Shown here piece by piece: positions 23,928 through 32,575 of a stretch of DNA of 54,542 bases. A program made the position numbers and the translations under genes. The notes beneath the pieces are model-generated. The model saw only the letters and a list, made by a program, of their open reading frames with translations, was not told the DNA's origin and did no database searches. Positions within the stretch are counted from its first letter, which is position 1. Every line of letters begins with the position of its first letter. Source of the DNA: Streptomyces brasiliensis (GTDB lineage Bacteria > Actinomycetota > Actinomycetes > Streptomycetales > Streptomycetaceae); assembly GCF_014647875.1 (NCBI RefSeq), contig NZ_BMQA01000045.1:1-54542 (forward strand). Reading direction: 5' to 3'.

Positions 23928-24680
23928 TCACTCCTCCTCGAGGTTGAGCATCTGCGCCGCCTCCGCCCGGCACGACGCCACAGCCTCGTCCTCGTCGTCG
24001 GCTCCCTCGTACGCCTCGAGGACCGCACGCGCGCGTGCGACCGCCGCGGCCGGTTCCGCTCCGGTACGGCTGTGCAGCGCGGCGTCGCCGAGCGAGGCCG
24101 ACACCGTCGCGGCCTTCGTCATCTCGGCCGGCGCCCGACCGTACGCGGCCCGGATCCCGGCGTCCTCGGGCACCGAGCGGGCCAGCTCGGCGATCGGCGG
24201 GGAGGGGTACGGGCGGTCCCAGGGCGCTGGCAGGTCGGTGACCACCGTCGCCCACCCGGACGTCGTACGGCAGCAGTGAGCCCAAGTCCCGGGCCAGGGT
24301 GAGGACACGCTCGGGCGCGAGCCACGCGCCGGCACCGGCCCGTGCCACCAGGTGCACGGTGGTGCCCGGTTCGGTCCGGGCCTCATCGGGCAGGGTGCGC
24401 ACGGTGTACGAGCCGGCGTCGCTCGCCGTCCACTCCACTGGCGCGGCGCCGGGCGTCCGTGCGCTGCGGCTGGCGACGCGGATCCGCTCGGCGACCACGA
24501 AGCAGGCGGGCAGCCCGACGCCGAACCGGCCCAGGAACTCCGAACGGCCTCCTGCAGCCCTCCGGCCGCTTGGAGCTGCCACCGATCGTCGCCAGCAGGG
24601 TGTGCACGTCCGGCTCGGTGGGCCCGACGCCGGAGCTCTGAACGCGCAGGGTCCCGCCAGCCCGCCTGACCAGGGGTTTC
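23928..24680 (-). pseudogene. Decayed HSP90-family ATPase gene
   Basis: Read leftward, three frames carry successive pieces of an HtpG-like HSP90-family protein. Around 24555-24660: GTLRV..SGVG and VHTLLATIGGSSKR. Then at about 24250-24540, in another frame: SEFLGRFGVGLPACFVVAERI and GTTVHLVARAGAGAWLAPE through LLPYDVRVGD. Then after about 24243, in a third frame: VVTDLPAPWDRPYPSPP, running to a stop at 23928 with an acidic end (AAQMLNLEEE). The ATPase N-box start and the middle and C-terminal HSP90 domains are missing. At least two frameshifts plus truncations argue for a pseudogene. The last 85 residues do not resemble HSP90 and may come from another gene or a rearrangement. Identification is by eye. 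Confidence 0.65.
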
Positions 24681-24718
24681 CCAACACGTGTACGGCAATG
24701 TCGGTGGTGTGGTGTGCA

Positions 24719-26932
24719 ATGGATCTCGTGTCCGCACTGGAAAAACCACTGGAGAAGGAGTTCGGCCCCGCCACCGGCAAGGTGATGGCCGAGCACCTCG
24801 GCCTGCACACCGTCGGCGACCTCCTGCACCATTACCCCCGCAGGTACGAGGAGCGGGGCCAGCTCACCCGCCTCGCCGACCTCCCCATGGACGAGCACGT
24901 CACGGTGGTCGCCCAGGTCGCCGACGCCCGCCTGCACACCTTCGCCTCCGCCAAGGCGCCCCGCGGCAAGGGCCAGCGCCTGGAGGTCACCATCACGGAC
25001 GGCAGCGGACGCCTCCAACTGGTCTTCTTCGGCAACGGCGTTCACAAGCCGCACAAGGAACTGCTCCCCGGCACCCGCGCGATGTTCGCGGGCAAGGTCT
25101 CCGTGTTCAACCGCCGCCTGCAACTGGCGCATCCGGCGTACGAATTGCTGCACGGTGACGACGCCGCCGCGGAGACGGCCGAGACCTGGGCCGGCGCCCT
25201 GATCCCCATCTACCCGGCCACCGGCAAGATGGAGTCCTGGAAGATCGGCAAGGCGGTCCAGCAGATCCTCCCGACCGCCGACGAGGCCCTCGACCCGCTC
25301 CCCGGCTCCCTCCGCACGGGCCGCGGCCTGGTCACTCTCCCCGAGGCCCTCCACAAGATCCACCGCCCGCACACCAAGGCCGACATCGCCGACGCCCGCG
25401 CTCGCCTCAAGTGGGACGAGGCCTTCGTCCTCCAGGTTGCCCTGGCCCGCCGCCGCCACGCCGACGCCGTGCTGCCGGCGGTACCACGGCAGCCGGCCCC
25501 GGAGGGCCTCCTCACCGCCTTCGACGACCGCCTCCCCTTCACCCTCACGGAGGGTCAGCAGAAGGTCTCGAAGGAGATTTTCGACGACCTGGCGACGGAC
25601 CACCCGATGCACCGCCTGCTGCAGGGAGAGGTCGGCAGCGGCAAGACCCTGGTCGCCCTGCGCGCCATGCTCGCCGTCGTCGACGCCGGAGGGCAGGCCG
25701 CCATGCTCGCGCCCACCGAGGTGCTCGCCCAGCAGCACCACCGGTCGATCACCGAGATGATGGGCGAGCTGGCCGAGGGTGGCATGCTGGGCGGCGCCGA
25801 GCAGGCCACCAAGGTGGTGCTGCTCACCGGCTCCATGGGAGCGGCCGCCCGCCGCCAGGCCCTGCTCGACCTCGTCACCGGCGAGGCCGGGATCGTGATC
25901 GGCACACACGCGCTGATCGAGGACAAGGTCCAGTTCCACGACCTCGGCCTGGTGGTCGTGGACGAACAGCACCGCTTCGGTGTCGAGCAGCGTGACGCCC
26001 TGCGCGGCAAGGGCAAGCAGCCCCCGCACCTCCTGGTCATGACGGCCACGCCGATCCCGCGCACGGTCGCGATGACGGTCTTCGGAGACCTGGAGACCTC
26101 GGTCCTCGACCAGCTCCCCGCAGGCCGCTCACCCATCGCCAGCCATGTCGTCCCGGCCGCCGACAAGCCCCACTTCCTGACGCGCGCCTGGGAGCGGGTC
26201 CGCGAGGAGGCGGCCAACGGCCATCAGGCGTACGTCGTCTGCCCGAGGATCGGCGACGAGGAGGACGACCCCAAGAAGGCGGGCAAGAAGAAGTCCCCCG
26301 AGGACGAGGCCGAGAAGCGCCCGCCCCTCGCCGTCCTCGACGTGGCCGACCAGCTGGGCAGAGGCCCGCTCCAGGGACTGAAGGTCGAGGTCCTGCACGG
26401 CCGTATGCAGCCGGACGACAAGGACGCCGTCATGCGCCGCTTCGCGGCCGGGGAGACGGACGTCCTGGTCGCGACCACGGTCATCGAGGTCGGCGTCAAC
26501 GTCCCCAACGCCACGGCGATGGTGATCATGGACGCCGATCGCTTCGGTGTCTCCCAGCTCCATCAGCTGCGCGGCCGCGTCGGCCGGGGCGCGGCCCCCG
26601 GCCTCTGCCTCCTGGTCACGGAGATGCCCGAGGCCAGCGCGGCCCGCCAACGTCTGGACGCGGTCGCCGCCACCCTCGACGGCTTCGAACTCTCCCGCAT
26701 CGACCTCGAACAACGGCGCGAGGGCGACGTCCTGGGCCAGGCCCAGTCGGGCGCCCGCACGAGCCTGCGCGTCCTGGCGGTGATCGAGGACGAGGACATC
26801 ATCGCGGAGGCGAGGGAGGAGGCGACGGCGGTGGTGGCGGTCGATCCGGAGCTGGAACGCCTCCCTGGCCTGCGCACGGCCCTGGACGCCCTTTTGGACG
26901 AGGAGAGGGAGCAGTACCTGGAGAAGGGGTGA
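24719..26932 (+). CDS. recG: ATP-dependent DNA helicase RecG
   Basis: Encodes 737 residues. It remodels stalled forks and Holliday junctions. An N-terminal wedge/OB domain (VVAQVADARLHTFAS, TDGSGRLQLVFFGNG) is followed by superfamily 2 helicase motifs: Walker A GEVGSGKT near residue 302, DEQHRFGVEQRD near 413, and TATPIPRT. The Lys-rich insert DDPKKAGKKKSPEDEAEKR in motif IV is typical of the Streptomyces protein. The TRG-region RDLEQ-type sequence RIDLEQRREGDVLG is present. ATG at 24719 lacks a clear ribosome site; an in-frame ATG at 24698 is an alternative. Confidence 0.95.
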   Translation: MDLVSALEKPLEKEFGPATGKVMAEHLGLHTVGDLLHHYPRRYEERGQLTRLADLPMDEHVTVVAQVADARLHTFASAKAPRGKGQRLEVTITDGSGRLQLVFFGNGVHKPHKELLPGTRAMFAGKVSVFNRRLQLAHPAYELLHGDDAAAETAETWAGALIPIYPATGKMESWKIGKAVQQILPTADEALDPLPGSLRTGRGLVTLPEALHKIHRPHTKADIADARARLKWDEAFVLQVALARRRHADAVLPAVPRQPAPEGLLTAFDDRLPFTLTEGQQKVSKEIFDDLATDHPMHRLLQGEVGSGKTLVALRAMLAVVDAGGQAAMLAPTEVLAQQHHRSITEMMGELAEGGMLGGAEQATKVVLLTGSMGAAARRQALLDLVTGEAGIVIGTHALIEDKVQFHDLGLVVVDEQHRFGVEQRDALRGKGKQPPHLLVMTATPIPRTVAMTVFGDLETSVLDQLPAGRSPIASHVVPAADKPHFLTRAWERVREEAANGHQAYVVCPRIGDEEDDPKKAGKKKSPEDEAEKRPPLAVLDVADQLGRGPLQGLKVEVLHGRMQPDDKDAVMRRFAAGETDVLVATTVIEVGVNVPNATAMVIMDADRFGVSQLHQLRGRVGRGAAPGLCLLVTEMPEASAARQRLDAVAATLDGFELSRIDLEQRREGDVLGQAQSGARTSLRVLAVIEDEDIIAEAREEATAVVAVDPELERLPGLRTALDALLDEEREQYLEKG

Positions 26933-26938
26933 GTGGAA

Positions 26939-26976
26939 CGCCCCGAAAGGGGCGCGGGCGCGAGCAACCAGGACGG
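26939..26976 (-). repeat. Dispersed intergenic repeat, copy C, acting as recG terminator
   Basis: CGCCCC-GAAA-GGGGCG followed by CGGGCGCGAGCAACCAGG. It resembles the reverse complement of the repeat at 10343-10412 and 52664-52720 (GTGGCT..TCGCGC..CGCGCCCCT). The hairpin begins 7 bp after the recG stop, so this member could double as a terminator. Confidence 0.55.
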
Positions 26977-27024
26977 ACCAGCTGCCAAACTGAATCCGTA
27001 ACCGCCCTCGAACAAGGACCCGAA

Positions 27025-27612
27025 ATGACCCGCGTGATCGCCGGCAAGGCCGGGGGCCGCCGCCTGACCGTTCCGCCCGGGAACGGAACCCGCCCCACCT
27101 CCGACCGCGCACGCGAAGGCCTCTTCTCCACCTGGCAGTCCCTCCTCGGTGGCCCCCTGGAGGGGGAGCGGGTCCTCGACCTGTACGCCGGTTCAGGAGC
27201 CGTCGGCCTGGAGGCGCTGTCCCGCGGCGCGAGCCACACCCTCCTCGTCGAGGCCGACGTCCGCGCGGCCAAGGTCATCCGGGAGAACGTCAAGAATCTC
27301 GGCCTCCCCGGCGCCGAGGTGAGATCGGGCAAAGCCGAACAGATCGTTCAGTCACCGGCGCCGGCCGAGCCGTACGACCTCGTCTTCCTCGACCCCCCGT
27401 ACGCCGTCACGGACGACGATCTTCGGGAGATTCTGCTCACACTCCGCACGCAGGGCTGGCTCGGGAAGGAAGCTCTCGTCACCGTGGAGCGCAGCACCAG
27501 AGGCGGCGAATTCGACTGGCCGGACGGCTTCGAGGCGATCCGGTCCCGTCGTTACGGCGAGGGAACGTTTTGGTACGGTCGCGCCGCCTCTACGTGCGAA
27601 GACGCACGATGA
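27025..27612 (+). CDS. rsmD: 16S rRNA (guanine966-N2)-methyltransferase
   Basis: Encodes 195 residues. It methylates G966 of 16S rRNA. The N-terminus MTRVIAGKAGGRRL is characteristic. The SAM-binding motif is LDLYAGSGAVGLEALSRGA and the catalytic N-6/N-2 amino-methyltransferase motif is FLDPPY. ATG at 27025 follows AAGGA. coaD begins 26 bp after the stop; the rsmD-coaD pair is conserved across many bacteria. Confidence 0.95.
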   Translation: MTRVIAGKAGGRRLTVPPGNGTRPTSDRAREGLFSTWQSLLGGPLEGERVLDLYAGSGAVGLEALSRGASHTLLVEADVRAAKVIRENVKNLGLPGAEVRSGKAEQIVQSPAPAEPYDLVFLDPPYAVTDDDLREILLTLRTQGWLGKEALVTVERSTRGGEFDWPDGFEAIRSRRYGEGTFWYGRAASTCEDAR

Positions 27613-27638
27613 CCGGACCGGAGAGCGAGGGATCACAA

Positions 27639-28118
27639 GTGCGCCGCGCCGTCTGTCCCGGGTCGTTCGACCCGATCACCAACGGACACCTCGACATCAT
27701 CTCCCGTGCCTCCCGCCTCTACGACGAGGTGTACGTCGCGGTGATGATCAACAAGGCCAAGAAGGGCCTCTTCGAGATCGAGGAGCGAATCGACCTGATC
27801 CGCCAGGCCACCGCCGAGTTCGAGAACGTACGGGTCGAGGCCTTCCACGGCCTCCTCGTCGACTTCTGCAAGCAGCGTGACATCCCGGCCATCGTCAAGG
27901 GCCTGCGCGCTGTCAGCGACTTCGACTACGAGCTGCAGATGGCCCAGATGAACAACGGCCTCACGGGCGTCGAGACCCTCTTCGTGCCGACCAACCCGAC
28001 CTACAGCTTCCTCTCGTCCTCCTTGGTCAAGGAGGTCGCGACCTGGGGCGGCGACGTCGCCCACCTGGTGCCGCCGGTCGTCCTGGAGGCACTCAACAAG
28101 CGTCTGCGCAAGGACTGA
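27639..28118 (+). CDS. coaD: Phosphopantetheine adenylyltransferase
   Basis: Encodes 159 residues, normal length. It converts 4'-phosphopantetheine to dephospho-CoA. The nucleotidyltransferase T/HXGH motif is GSFDPITNGHLDI and the C-terminal ISSSXXR-type motif reads FLSSSLVKE. KGLRAVSDFDYELQMAQMN is the family core. GTG at 27639 gives the standard RRAVCPGSFDP start; the frame is open further upstream into rsmD without a homologous extension. Confidence 0.96.
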   Translation: MRRAVCPGSFDPITNGHLDIISRASRLYDEVYVAVMINKAKKGLFEIEERIDLIRQATAEFENVRVEAFHGLLVDFCKQRDIPAIVKGLRAVSDFDYELQMAQMNNGLTGVETLFVPTNPTYSFLSSSLVKEVATWGGDVAHLVPPVVLEALNKRLRKD

Positions 28119-28175
28119 TGGGGCTACAGTCGTCCCGTCCGTCTCCAACACAGCGGTAGAGAGTGGCGAGCACAG

Positions 28176-29330
28176 GTGGACGTCCAGAAGAAGCTCGACG
28201 AGATCGTGACCACGGTCTCCAGTGCCCGGGCCATGCCCATGTCGGCGTCGTGCGTGATCAACCGCGCCGAGCTGCTCGCGATGCTCGAAGAGGTGCGCCA
28301 GGCGCTGCCTGGCTCCCTCGCCCAGGCCGAGGAGCTGATCGGCGGCCGTGAGCAGATGGTCGAGCAGGCCCGCCAGGAGGCCGAGCGGATCATCGAGCAC
28401 GCCCACGCCGAGCGCGGCTCGCTCATCTCGGACACCGAGGTCGCCCGCCGCTCGCAGGCCGAGGCGGACCGGATCCTCGCCGAGGCCCGCACGGAGGCCG
28501 AGGAGGTCCGCGCCGAGGCCGACGACTACGTCGACTCCAAGCTCGCCAACTTCGAGGTAGTCCTCACCAAGACCCTCGGCTCGGTCGGCCGCGGCCGCGA
28601 GAAGCTGCTCGGCACCGGCCCCGGCCTCGACGAGCAGGGCTACGAGGACGAGGACGCCCCCGAGCGCAGCCACGACCCGGAGACCCTGCGCCGCAACGCC
28701 CACGACTACGTCGACGTCAAGCTCGGCGCCTTCGAGGCGGTCCTGGCCAAGACCCTGGAGGCCGTAGGCCGCGGCCGGCAGAAGCTGCATGGCAGGATCG
28801 CCACTGACGACCTCGGTGCCCTCGCCGACGACCCCACGACCTTCCAGCACTCCAGCGACGCCGACTACCTCGCCGACCTGGCGGCCCTGTCCGACGAACC
28901 GGCCGAGCAGCAGCCGGCCCGGCAACAGCCGGCCCAGCAGCAGCCCCAGCCGCCGCGGCAGCCCGCGTACGAGCCGCAGCCGGCCCGGCAACAGCCGGCC
29001 CAGCAGCAGCCCCAGCTGCCGCGGCAGCCCGCGTACGAGCCGCAGCCCGTGCAGACGGCGTACGGCTACCAGCAGCCCGACGCCTACGGCTACCAGTACG
29101 CCCAGCAGCAGGACCCGTACGGCTACCAGCAGGCCGACCCGTACGCGGCGTACCAGGGCTACGACCCGCAACAGCAGGGCGGCTACGACCCCAACGCCGT
29201 CCGGCAGCAGCCCCAGCAACCCGCCGAGGAGGCCCAGCAGGGTTACGACCTCGACGAGACCAGCCTCTTCGACACCAGCATGATCAGCGCCGAGCAGCTG
29301 CGGGCGTACGAGCAGGGGCGAGGCCTGTAG
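28176..29330 (+). CDS. DivIVA-like coiled-coil protein with Gln/Pro/Tyr-rich tail
   Basis: Encodes 384 residues. Residues 1-110 are a coiled coil (QKKLDEIVTTVSSARAM, then EQARQEAERIIEHAHAE) similar to DivIVA/ATP synthase b-like cell-division proteins. Next come two copies of a 30-residue unit, DDYVDSKLANFEVVLTKTL and HDYVDVKLGAFEAVLAKTL, each ending VGRGRxKL. The C-terminal 140 residues are disordered Gln/Pro/Tyr, including a 22-residue exact tandem repeat. The gene sits between coaD and yceD as I recall from other Streptomyces. It probably has a scaffold role near the membrane or division site; function unproven. Confidence 0.85.
   Translation: MDVQKKLDEIVTTVSSARAMPMSASCVINRAELLAMLEEVRQALPGSLAQAEELIGGREQMVEQARQEAERIIEHAHAERGSLISDTEVARRSQAEADRILAEARTEAEEVRAEADDYVDSKLANFEVVLTKTLGSVGRGREKLLGTGPGLDEQGYEDEDAPERSHDPETLRRNAHDYVDVKLGAFEAVLAKTLEAVGRGRQKLHGRIATDDLGALADDPTTFQHSSDADYLADLAALSDEPAEQQPARQQPAQQQPQPPRQPAYEPQPARQQPAQQQPQLPRQPAYEPQPVQTAYGYQQPDAYGYQYAQQQDPYGYQQADPYAAYQGYDPQQQGGYDPNAVRQQPQQPAEEAQQGYDLDETSLFDTSMISAEQLRAYEQGRGL
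28911..29042 (+). repeat. 66-bp tandem repeat, two units, inside the coiled-coil gene
   Basis: Units at 28911-28976 and 28977-29042 differ by one base (C/T in CAGCYGCCGCGG). They encode QPARQQPAQQQPQ-(P/L)-PRQPAYEP. Being a multiple of three, unit-number changes keep the frame. Confidence 0.9.
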
Positions 29331-29373
29331 CGGCCGGTGCCGGCGGCCCCGGCCGCCGGGTGCGACCACCGGA

Positions 29374-29403
29374 TTGGGCCGAAAGCGAAAGGTCCAGTAT
29401 CCT
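29374..29403 (+). promoter_or_regulatory. Candidate promoter of yceD-rpmF-rnc
   Basis: TTGGGC (29374-29379), an 18-bp spacer and TATCCT (29398-29403), with the start of yceD about 90 bp downstream. Confidence 0.5.
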
Positions 29404-29493
29404 GGCTCTTCGGTCGCGTGTACGCCCGCGATCAGCGCTGCCCCGGGAACATCGCGGGACGGCGTCCCCCAGCTCTGAAGATCGAAAGCAGGA

Positions 29494-30135
29494 ATGGCCC
29501 CTCACACGCGCCTCGACCACCGCAACCCGCTCGTGTTCGACACTCACGAGCTCGGGCGGCGGCCCGGTGCGCTGCAGCGGCTGACCCGCACGATCGACGC
29601 TCCCAAGGATCTCGGCATCGAGGGGGTCATCGGAGTGCCGGAAGGCGCCTCGGTGGAGCTCGAACTCCGGCTCGAGTCGGTCATGGAAGGTGTGCTCGTC
29701 ACAGGCACCGCCCGTGCACAGGCCGAGGGGGAGTGCGTAAGGTGTCTGGAGCCGCTTCAGCTCGACGTCGAAGCGGACTTCCAGGAGATGTTCTCGTACC
29801 CTGACGCCGACGACCGGGGCCGCGTGAAGGCGGAACCGGCCGACGACGCCGAGGACGACGAGGACAGGCTCTTCCTCGAGGACGGCCTGTTCGGCCTCGA
29901 ACCGGTGCTGCGCGATGCGGTGGTGCTCGCACTGCCGATGCAGCCGGTGTGCCAGGAAGACTGCCCGGGACTGTGCTCTCAGTGCGGAGTACGGCTCGCG
30001 GACGACCCGGACCACCACCATGACGCCGTCGACATCCGTTGGGCGGCTTTGCAGGGACTCGCCGGCACCACGTCGGACGAGAAGGACGAGATGAGCGGCG
30101 CCGAACCGGGCGTCGACGAGAAGCAGGAGAAGTAG
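29494..30135 (+). CDS. yceD: YceD family (DUF177) protein
   Basis: Encodes 213 residues. DUF177 proteins precede rpmF in most bacteria and are implicated in 23S rRNA/L32 homeostasis (family knowledge). Two conserved cysteine sets are present: GECVRCLEPL and CQEDCPGLCSQCG, the latter a zinc-knuckle-like end. The N-terminus PLVFDTHELGRRPGALQ is typical. An acidic linker DDAEDDEDRLFLEDG is in the middle. rpmF follows after 2 bp. ATG at 29494 has AAGCAGG upstream. Confidence 0.93.
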   Translation: MAPHTRLDHRNPLVFDTHELGRRPGALQRLTRTIDAPKDLGIEGVIGVPEGASVELELRLESVMEGVLVTGTARAQAEGECVRCLEPLQLDVEADFQEMFSYPDADDRGRVKAEPADDAEDDEDRLFLEDGLFGLEPVLRDAVVLALPMQPVCQEDCPGLCSQCGVRLADDPDHHHDAVDIRWAALQGLAGTTSDEKDEMSGAEPGVDEKQEK

Positions 30136-30137
30136 CC

Positions 30138-30311
30138 GTGGCTGTTCCGAAGCGGAAGATGTCGCGCAGCAACACGCGCCACCGCCGGTCGCAGTGGAAG
30201 GCTGCGGTCCCCACCCTGGTTGCGTGCGAGCGCTGCCACGAGCCCAAGCAGCAGCACATCGCGTGCCCGTCTTGCGGCACCTACAACAAGCGCCAGGTCC
30301 TCGAGGTCTGA
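30138..30311 (+). CDS. rpmF: 50S ribosomal protein L32
   Basis: Encodes 57 residues. MAVPKRKMSRSNTRHRRSQW is the invariant L32 start. Four cysteines (CERC and CPSC) form the zinc ribbon, so this is the C+ form. It begins 2 bp after yceD and 19 bp before the rnc start, forming one operon. Confidence 0.97.
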   Translation: MAVPKRKMSRSNTRHRRSQWKAAVPTLVACERCHEPKQQHIACPSCGTYNKRQVLEV

Positions 30312-30330
30312 GCGGCTGGTGAGAGGCACA

Positions 30331-31137
30331 GTGTCCAGTCCCAAGAAGGCGGCTGACGCCAAGGCGGACCCGTCCGCCAAGAAGAAAGCGGACAACACGG
30401 CCTCGTCCCACACGCTTCTGGAAGGGCGGCTCGGCTACCAGCTCGAGTCCGCCCTTCTGGTGCGAGCACTGACCCATCGTTCCTACGCGTACGAGAACGG
30501 CGGTCTGCCGACGAACGAGCGGCTGGAGTTCCTCGGGGACTCCGTACTCGGCCTCGTCGTCACGGACACGCTGTACCGCACCCACCCCGACCTGCCCGAG
30601 GGCCAGCTGGCCAAGCTCCGGGCAGCGGTGGTGAACTCGCGTGCGCTCGCGGAAGTGGGTCGCGGCCTCGACCTGGGCTCCTTCATCCGGCTCGGCCGCG
30701 GTGAAGAGGGCACGGGCGGCCGGGACAAGGCGTCCATCCTCGCCGACACCCTGGAAGCGGTGATCGGCGCGGTCTATCTCGACCAGGGCCTCGACTCGGC
30801 GTCCGAGCTGGTGCACCGGCTCTTCGACCCGCTGATCGAGAAGTCCTCGAGCCTCGGAGCCGGCCTGGACTGGAAGACCAGTCTCCAGGAGCTCACCGCG
30901 ACGGAGGGACTCGGCGTGCCCGAGTACCTGGTCACGGAGACCGGCCCCGACCACGAGAAGACCTTCACTGCTGCCGCCCGCGTCGGAGGCGTCTCGTACG
31001 GCACCGGCACCGGCCGCAGCAAGAAGGAGGCGGAGCAACAGGCCGCCGAGTCCGCCTGGCGGTCCATCCGGGCCGCGGCGGACGAGCGTGCCACGGCGGC
31101 CGCAGAGGCCGACGACCCGTCCTCCGCCTCCGCCTGA
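30331..31137 (+). CDS. rnc: Ribonuclease III (AbsB)
   Basis: Encodes 268 residues. It cleaves double-stranded RNA in rRNA processing. In S. coelicolor it is absB, a global regulator of antibiotic genes (established knowledge). The RNase III signature NERLEFLGDSVL is at residues 62-73, with catalytic Glu/Asp also in DTLEAVIGAVYLDQG. The dsRNA-binding domain (WKTSLQELTATEGLG to KKEAEQQAAESAW) ends the protein before an Ala-rich tail. GTG at 30331 has GAGAGG 4 nt upstream; GTG at 30319 is a weaker alternative. A Lys/Ala-rich head of about 25 residues precedes the catalytic domain. Confidence 0.95.
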   Translation: MSSPKKAADAKADPSAKKKADNTASSHTLLEGRLGYQLESALLVRALTHRSYAYENGGLPTNERLEFLGDSVLGLVVTDTLYRTHPDLPEGQLAKLRAAVVNSRALAEVGRGLDLGSFIRLGRGEEGTGGRDKASILADTLEAVIGAVYLDQGLDSASELVHRLFDPLIEKSSSLGAGLDWKTSLQELTATEGLGVPEYLVTETGPDHEKTFTAAARVGGVSYGTGTGRSKKEAEQQAAESAWRSIRAAADERATAAAEADDPSSASA

Positions 31138-31156
31138 CGCAGCAGAACAGCGAGAT

Positions 31157-31190
31157 CGAGCGCCCGCTCCCGCGAGGGGGCGGGCGCTCG
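31157..31190 (+). terminator. rnc terminator hairpin
   Basis: CGAGCGCCCGC pairs with GCGGGCGCTCG around TCCCGCGAGGGG, itself partly paired. It starts 19 bp after the rnc stop. mutM may be read through or have its own promoter. Confidence 0.7.
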
Positions 31191-31221
31191 GCTCATCCAC
31201 GGTTCGTGTACGGGGGTTGTG

Positions 31222-32085
31222 ATGCCCGAATTGCCCGAGGTCGAGGTCGTGCGGCGCGGTCTCGCGCGGTGGGTCGCCCATCGCACCATCGCCGACGCCG
31301 AGGTGCTGCACCCCCGTGCCGTACGGCGTCATGTGCCCGGACCGGACGACTTCACGCAGCGGCTCAAGGGCCACCCCATCGGCAGTCCGTGCCGGCGCGG
31401 CAAGTACCTGTGGCTGCCGCTGGAGGACACCGACGAGTCGGTCCTGGCGCACCTCGGCATGAGCGGCCAACTGCTGGTGCAGCCGCACGAGACGCCGGAC
31501 GAGAAGCACCTGCGCATCCGCGTCCGGTTCGCCGACGCTCTCGGCACGGAACTCCGCTTCGTCGACCAACGCACCTTCGGCGGGCTGTCGTTGCACGACA
31601 ACACCCCCGACGGACTGCCCGACGTCATCGCGCACATCGCCCGTGACCCCCTCGACCCGCTGTTCGACGACGAGGCGTTCCACCAGGCCCTGCGGCGCAA
31701 GCGCACCACCATCAAACGGGCCCTGCTCGACCAGTCGTTGATCAGCGGCGTCGGCAACATCTATGCGGACGAGGCGCTTTGGCGCGCCCGTCTGCACTAC
31801 GACCGCCCCACCGCGACGTTCACCCGCCCACGTACCGCTGAACTCCTGGGCCACGTACGGGACGTGATGACGGCGGCCCTCTCCGTCGGCGGCACCAGCT
31901 TCGACAGCCTGTACGTCAACGTGAACGGCGAGTCGGGGTACTTCGACCGCTCGCTCGACGCGTACGGCCGCGAGGGCCTGCCCTGCAAGCGCTGTGGCAC
32001 CCCGATGCGCCGCCGCCCGTGGATGAACCGCTCCAGCTGCTTCTGCCCGAAGTGCCAACGGCCGCCGAGCGCACGGGTCGTGTGA
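31222..32085 (+). CDS. mutM: Formamidopyrimidine-DNA glycosylase
   Basis: Encodes 287 residues. It excises oxidised purines. The mature N-terminus PELPEVE carries the catalytic Pro2 and Glu3. LTHLGMSGQ-type sequence (AHLGMSGQLLV) and LLDQSLISGVGNIYADEALW (helix-two-turn-helix) are present, and the C-terminal zinc finger has C-x2-C (CKRC) and C-x-C-x2-C (CFCPKC). ATG at 31222 gives Pro at position 2, which fixes the start. It belongs to the classic rnc-mutM-smc neighbourhood. Confidence 0.96.
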   Translation: MPELPEVEVVRRGLARWVAHRTIADAEVLHPRAVRRHVPGPDDFTQRLKGHPIGSPCRRGKYLWLPLEDTDESVLAHLGMSGQLLVQPHETPDEKHLRIRVRFADALGTELRFVDQRTFGGLSLHDNTPDGLPDVIAHIARDPLDPLFDDEAFHQALRRKRTTIKRALLDQSLISGVGNIYADEALWRARLHYDRPTATFTRPRTAELLGHVRDVMTAALSVGGTSFDSLYVNVNGESGYFDRSLDAYGREGLPCKRCGTPMRRRPWMNRSSCFCPKCQRPPSARVV

Positions 32086-32127
32086 GGGGTACCGCCCGCA
32101 CGGCCGCGGACCCGGGGTGAGAGCATC

Positions 32128-32556
32128 ATGTTCATGTCGCTACCCCAGCCCGCGGACCTGACCACGCTCGTCCTGCGCACCGACTTCGCCGACGACGCCG
32201 CGTGGGAGGCCGTGCGGAAGGAGATCGAGGCGGCCGACGACAAGAGCACAGCCACCTTCGTCAGCGACCCGCGGTTCGCGGACGCGGGCGTCCAGGCGGT
32301 GCTCGACGCGGAGGCGGCCGCCGCGGAGGACGACAAGGTCTGCGAGGTCTTCCTCGCCGACGCGACCACCATGAGCGACGCGGCGCACCCGCTCCTCGCG
32401 GTCGACCTGTTCGACGAGCCCGGGCGGACGTTCCGCGTGCCGGTCCGCTGGTTCCCGGAGATCTCCGCCAACCTGAGCATCGCGAACGCGGACTTCGCCG
32501 ACTACGCGGACGCGGCCGACGCGTCGGGCACATTCCAGGGCTTCGACACCGTCTGA
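32128..32556 (+). CDS. DUF6924-like protein, unknown function
   Basis: Encodes 142 residues: TTLVLRTDFADDAAWEAV at the N-terminus, HPLLAVDLFDEPGRTFRVP in the middle and ISANLSIANADFADYADA near the end. This is the pattern I recall for the DUF6924 family of actinobacteria. Acidic, cytosolic, with one cysteine and no catalytic motif seen. Convergent with the HxlR regulator, 19 bp apart. A second ATG at 32134 is possible. Confidence 0.75.
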   Translation: MFMSLPQPADLTTLVLRTDFADDAAWEAVRKEIEAADDKSTATFVSDPRFADAGVQAVLDAEAAAAEDDKVCEVFLADATTMSDAAHPLLAVDLFDEPGRTFRVPVRWFPEISANLSIANADFADYADAADASGTFQGFDTV

Positions 32557-32575
32557 CGGCTTCTTGTCCGGGGTC

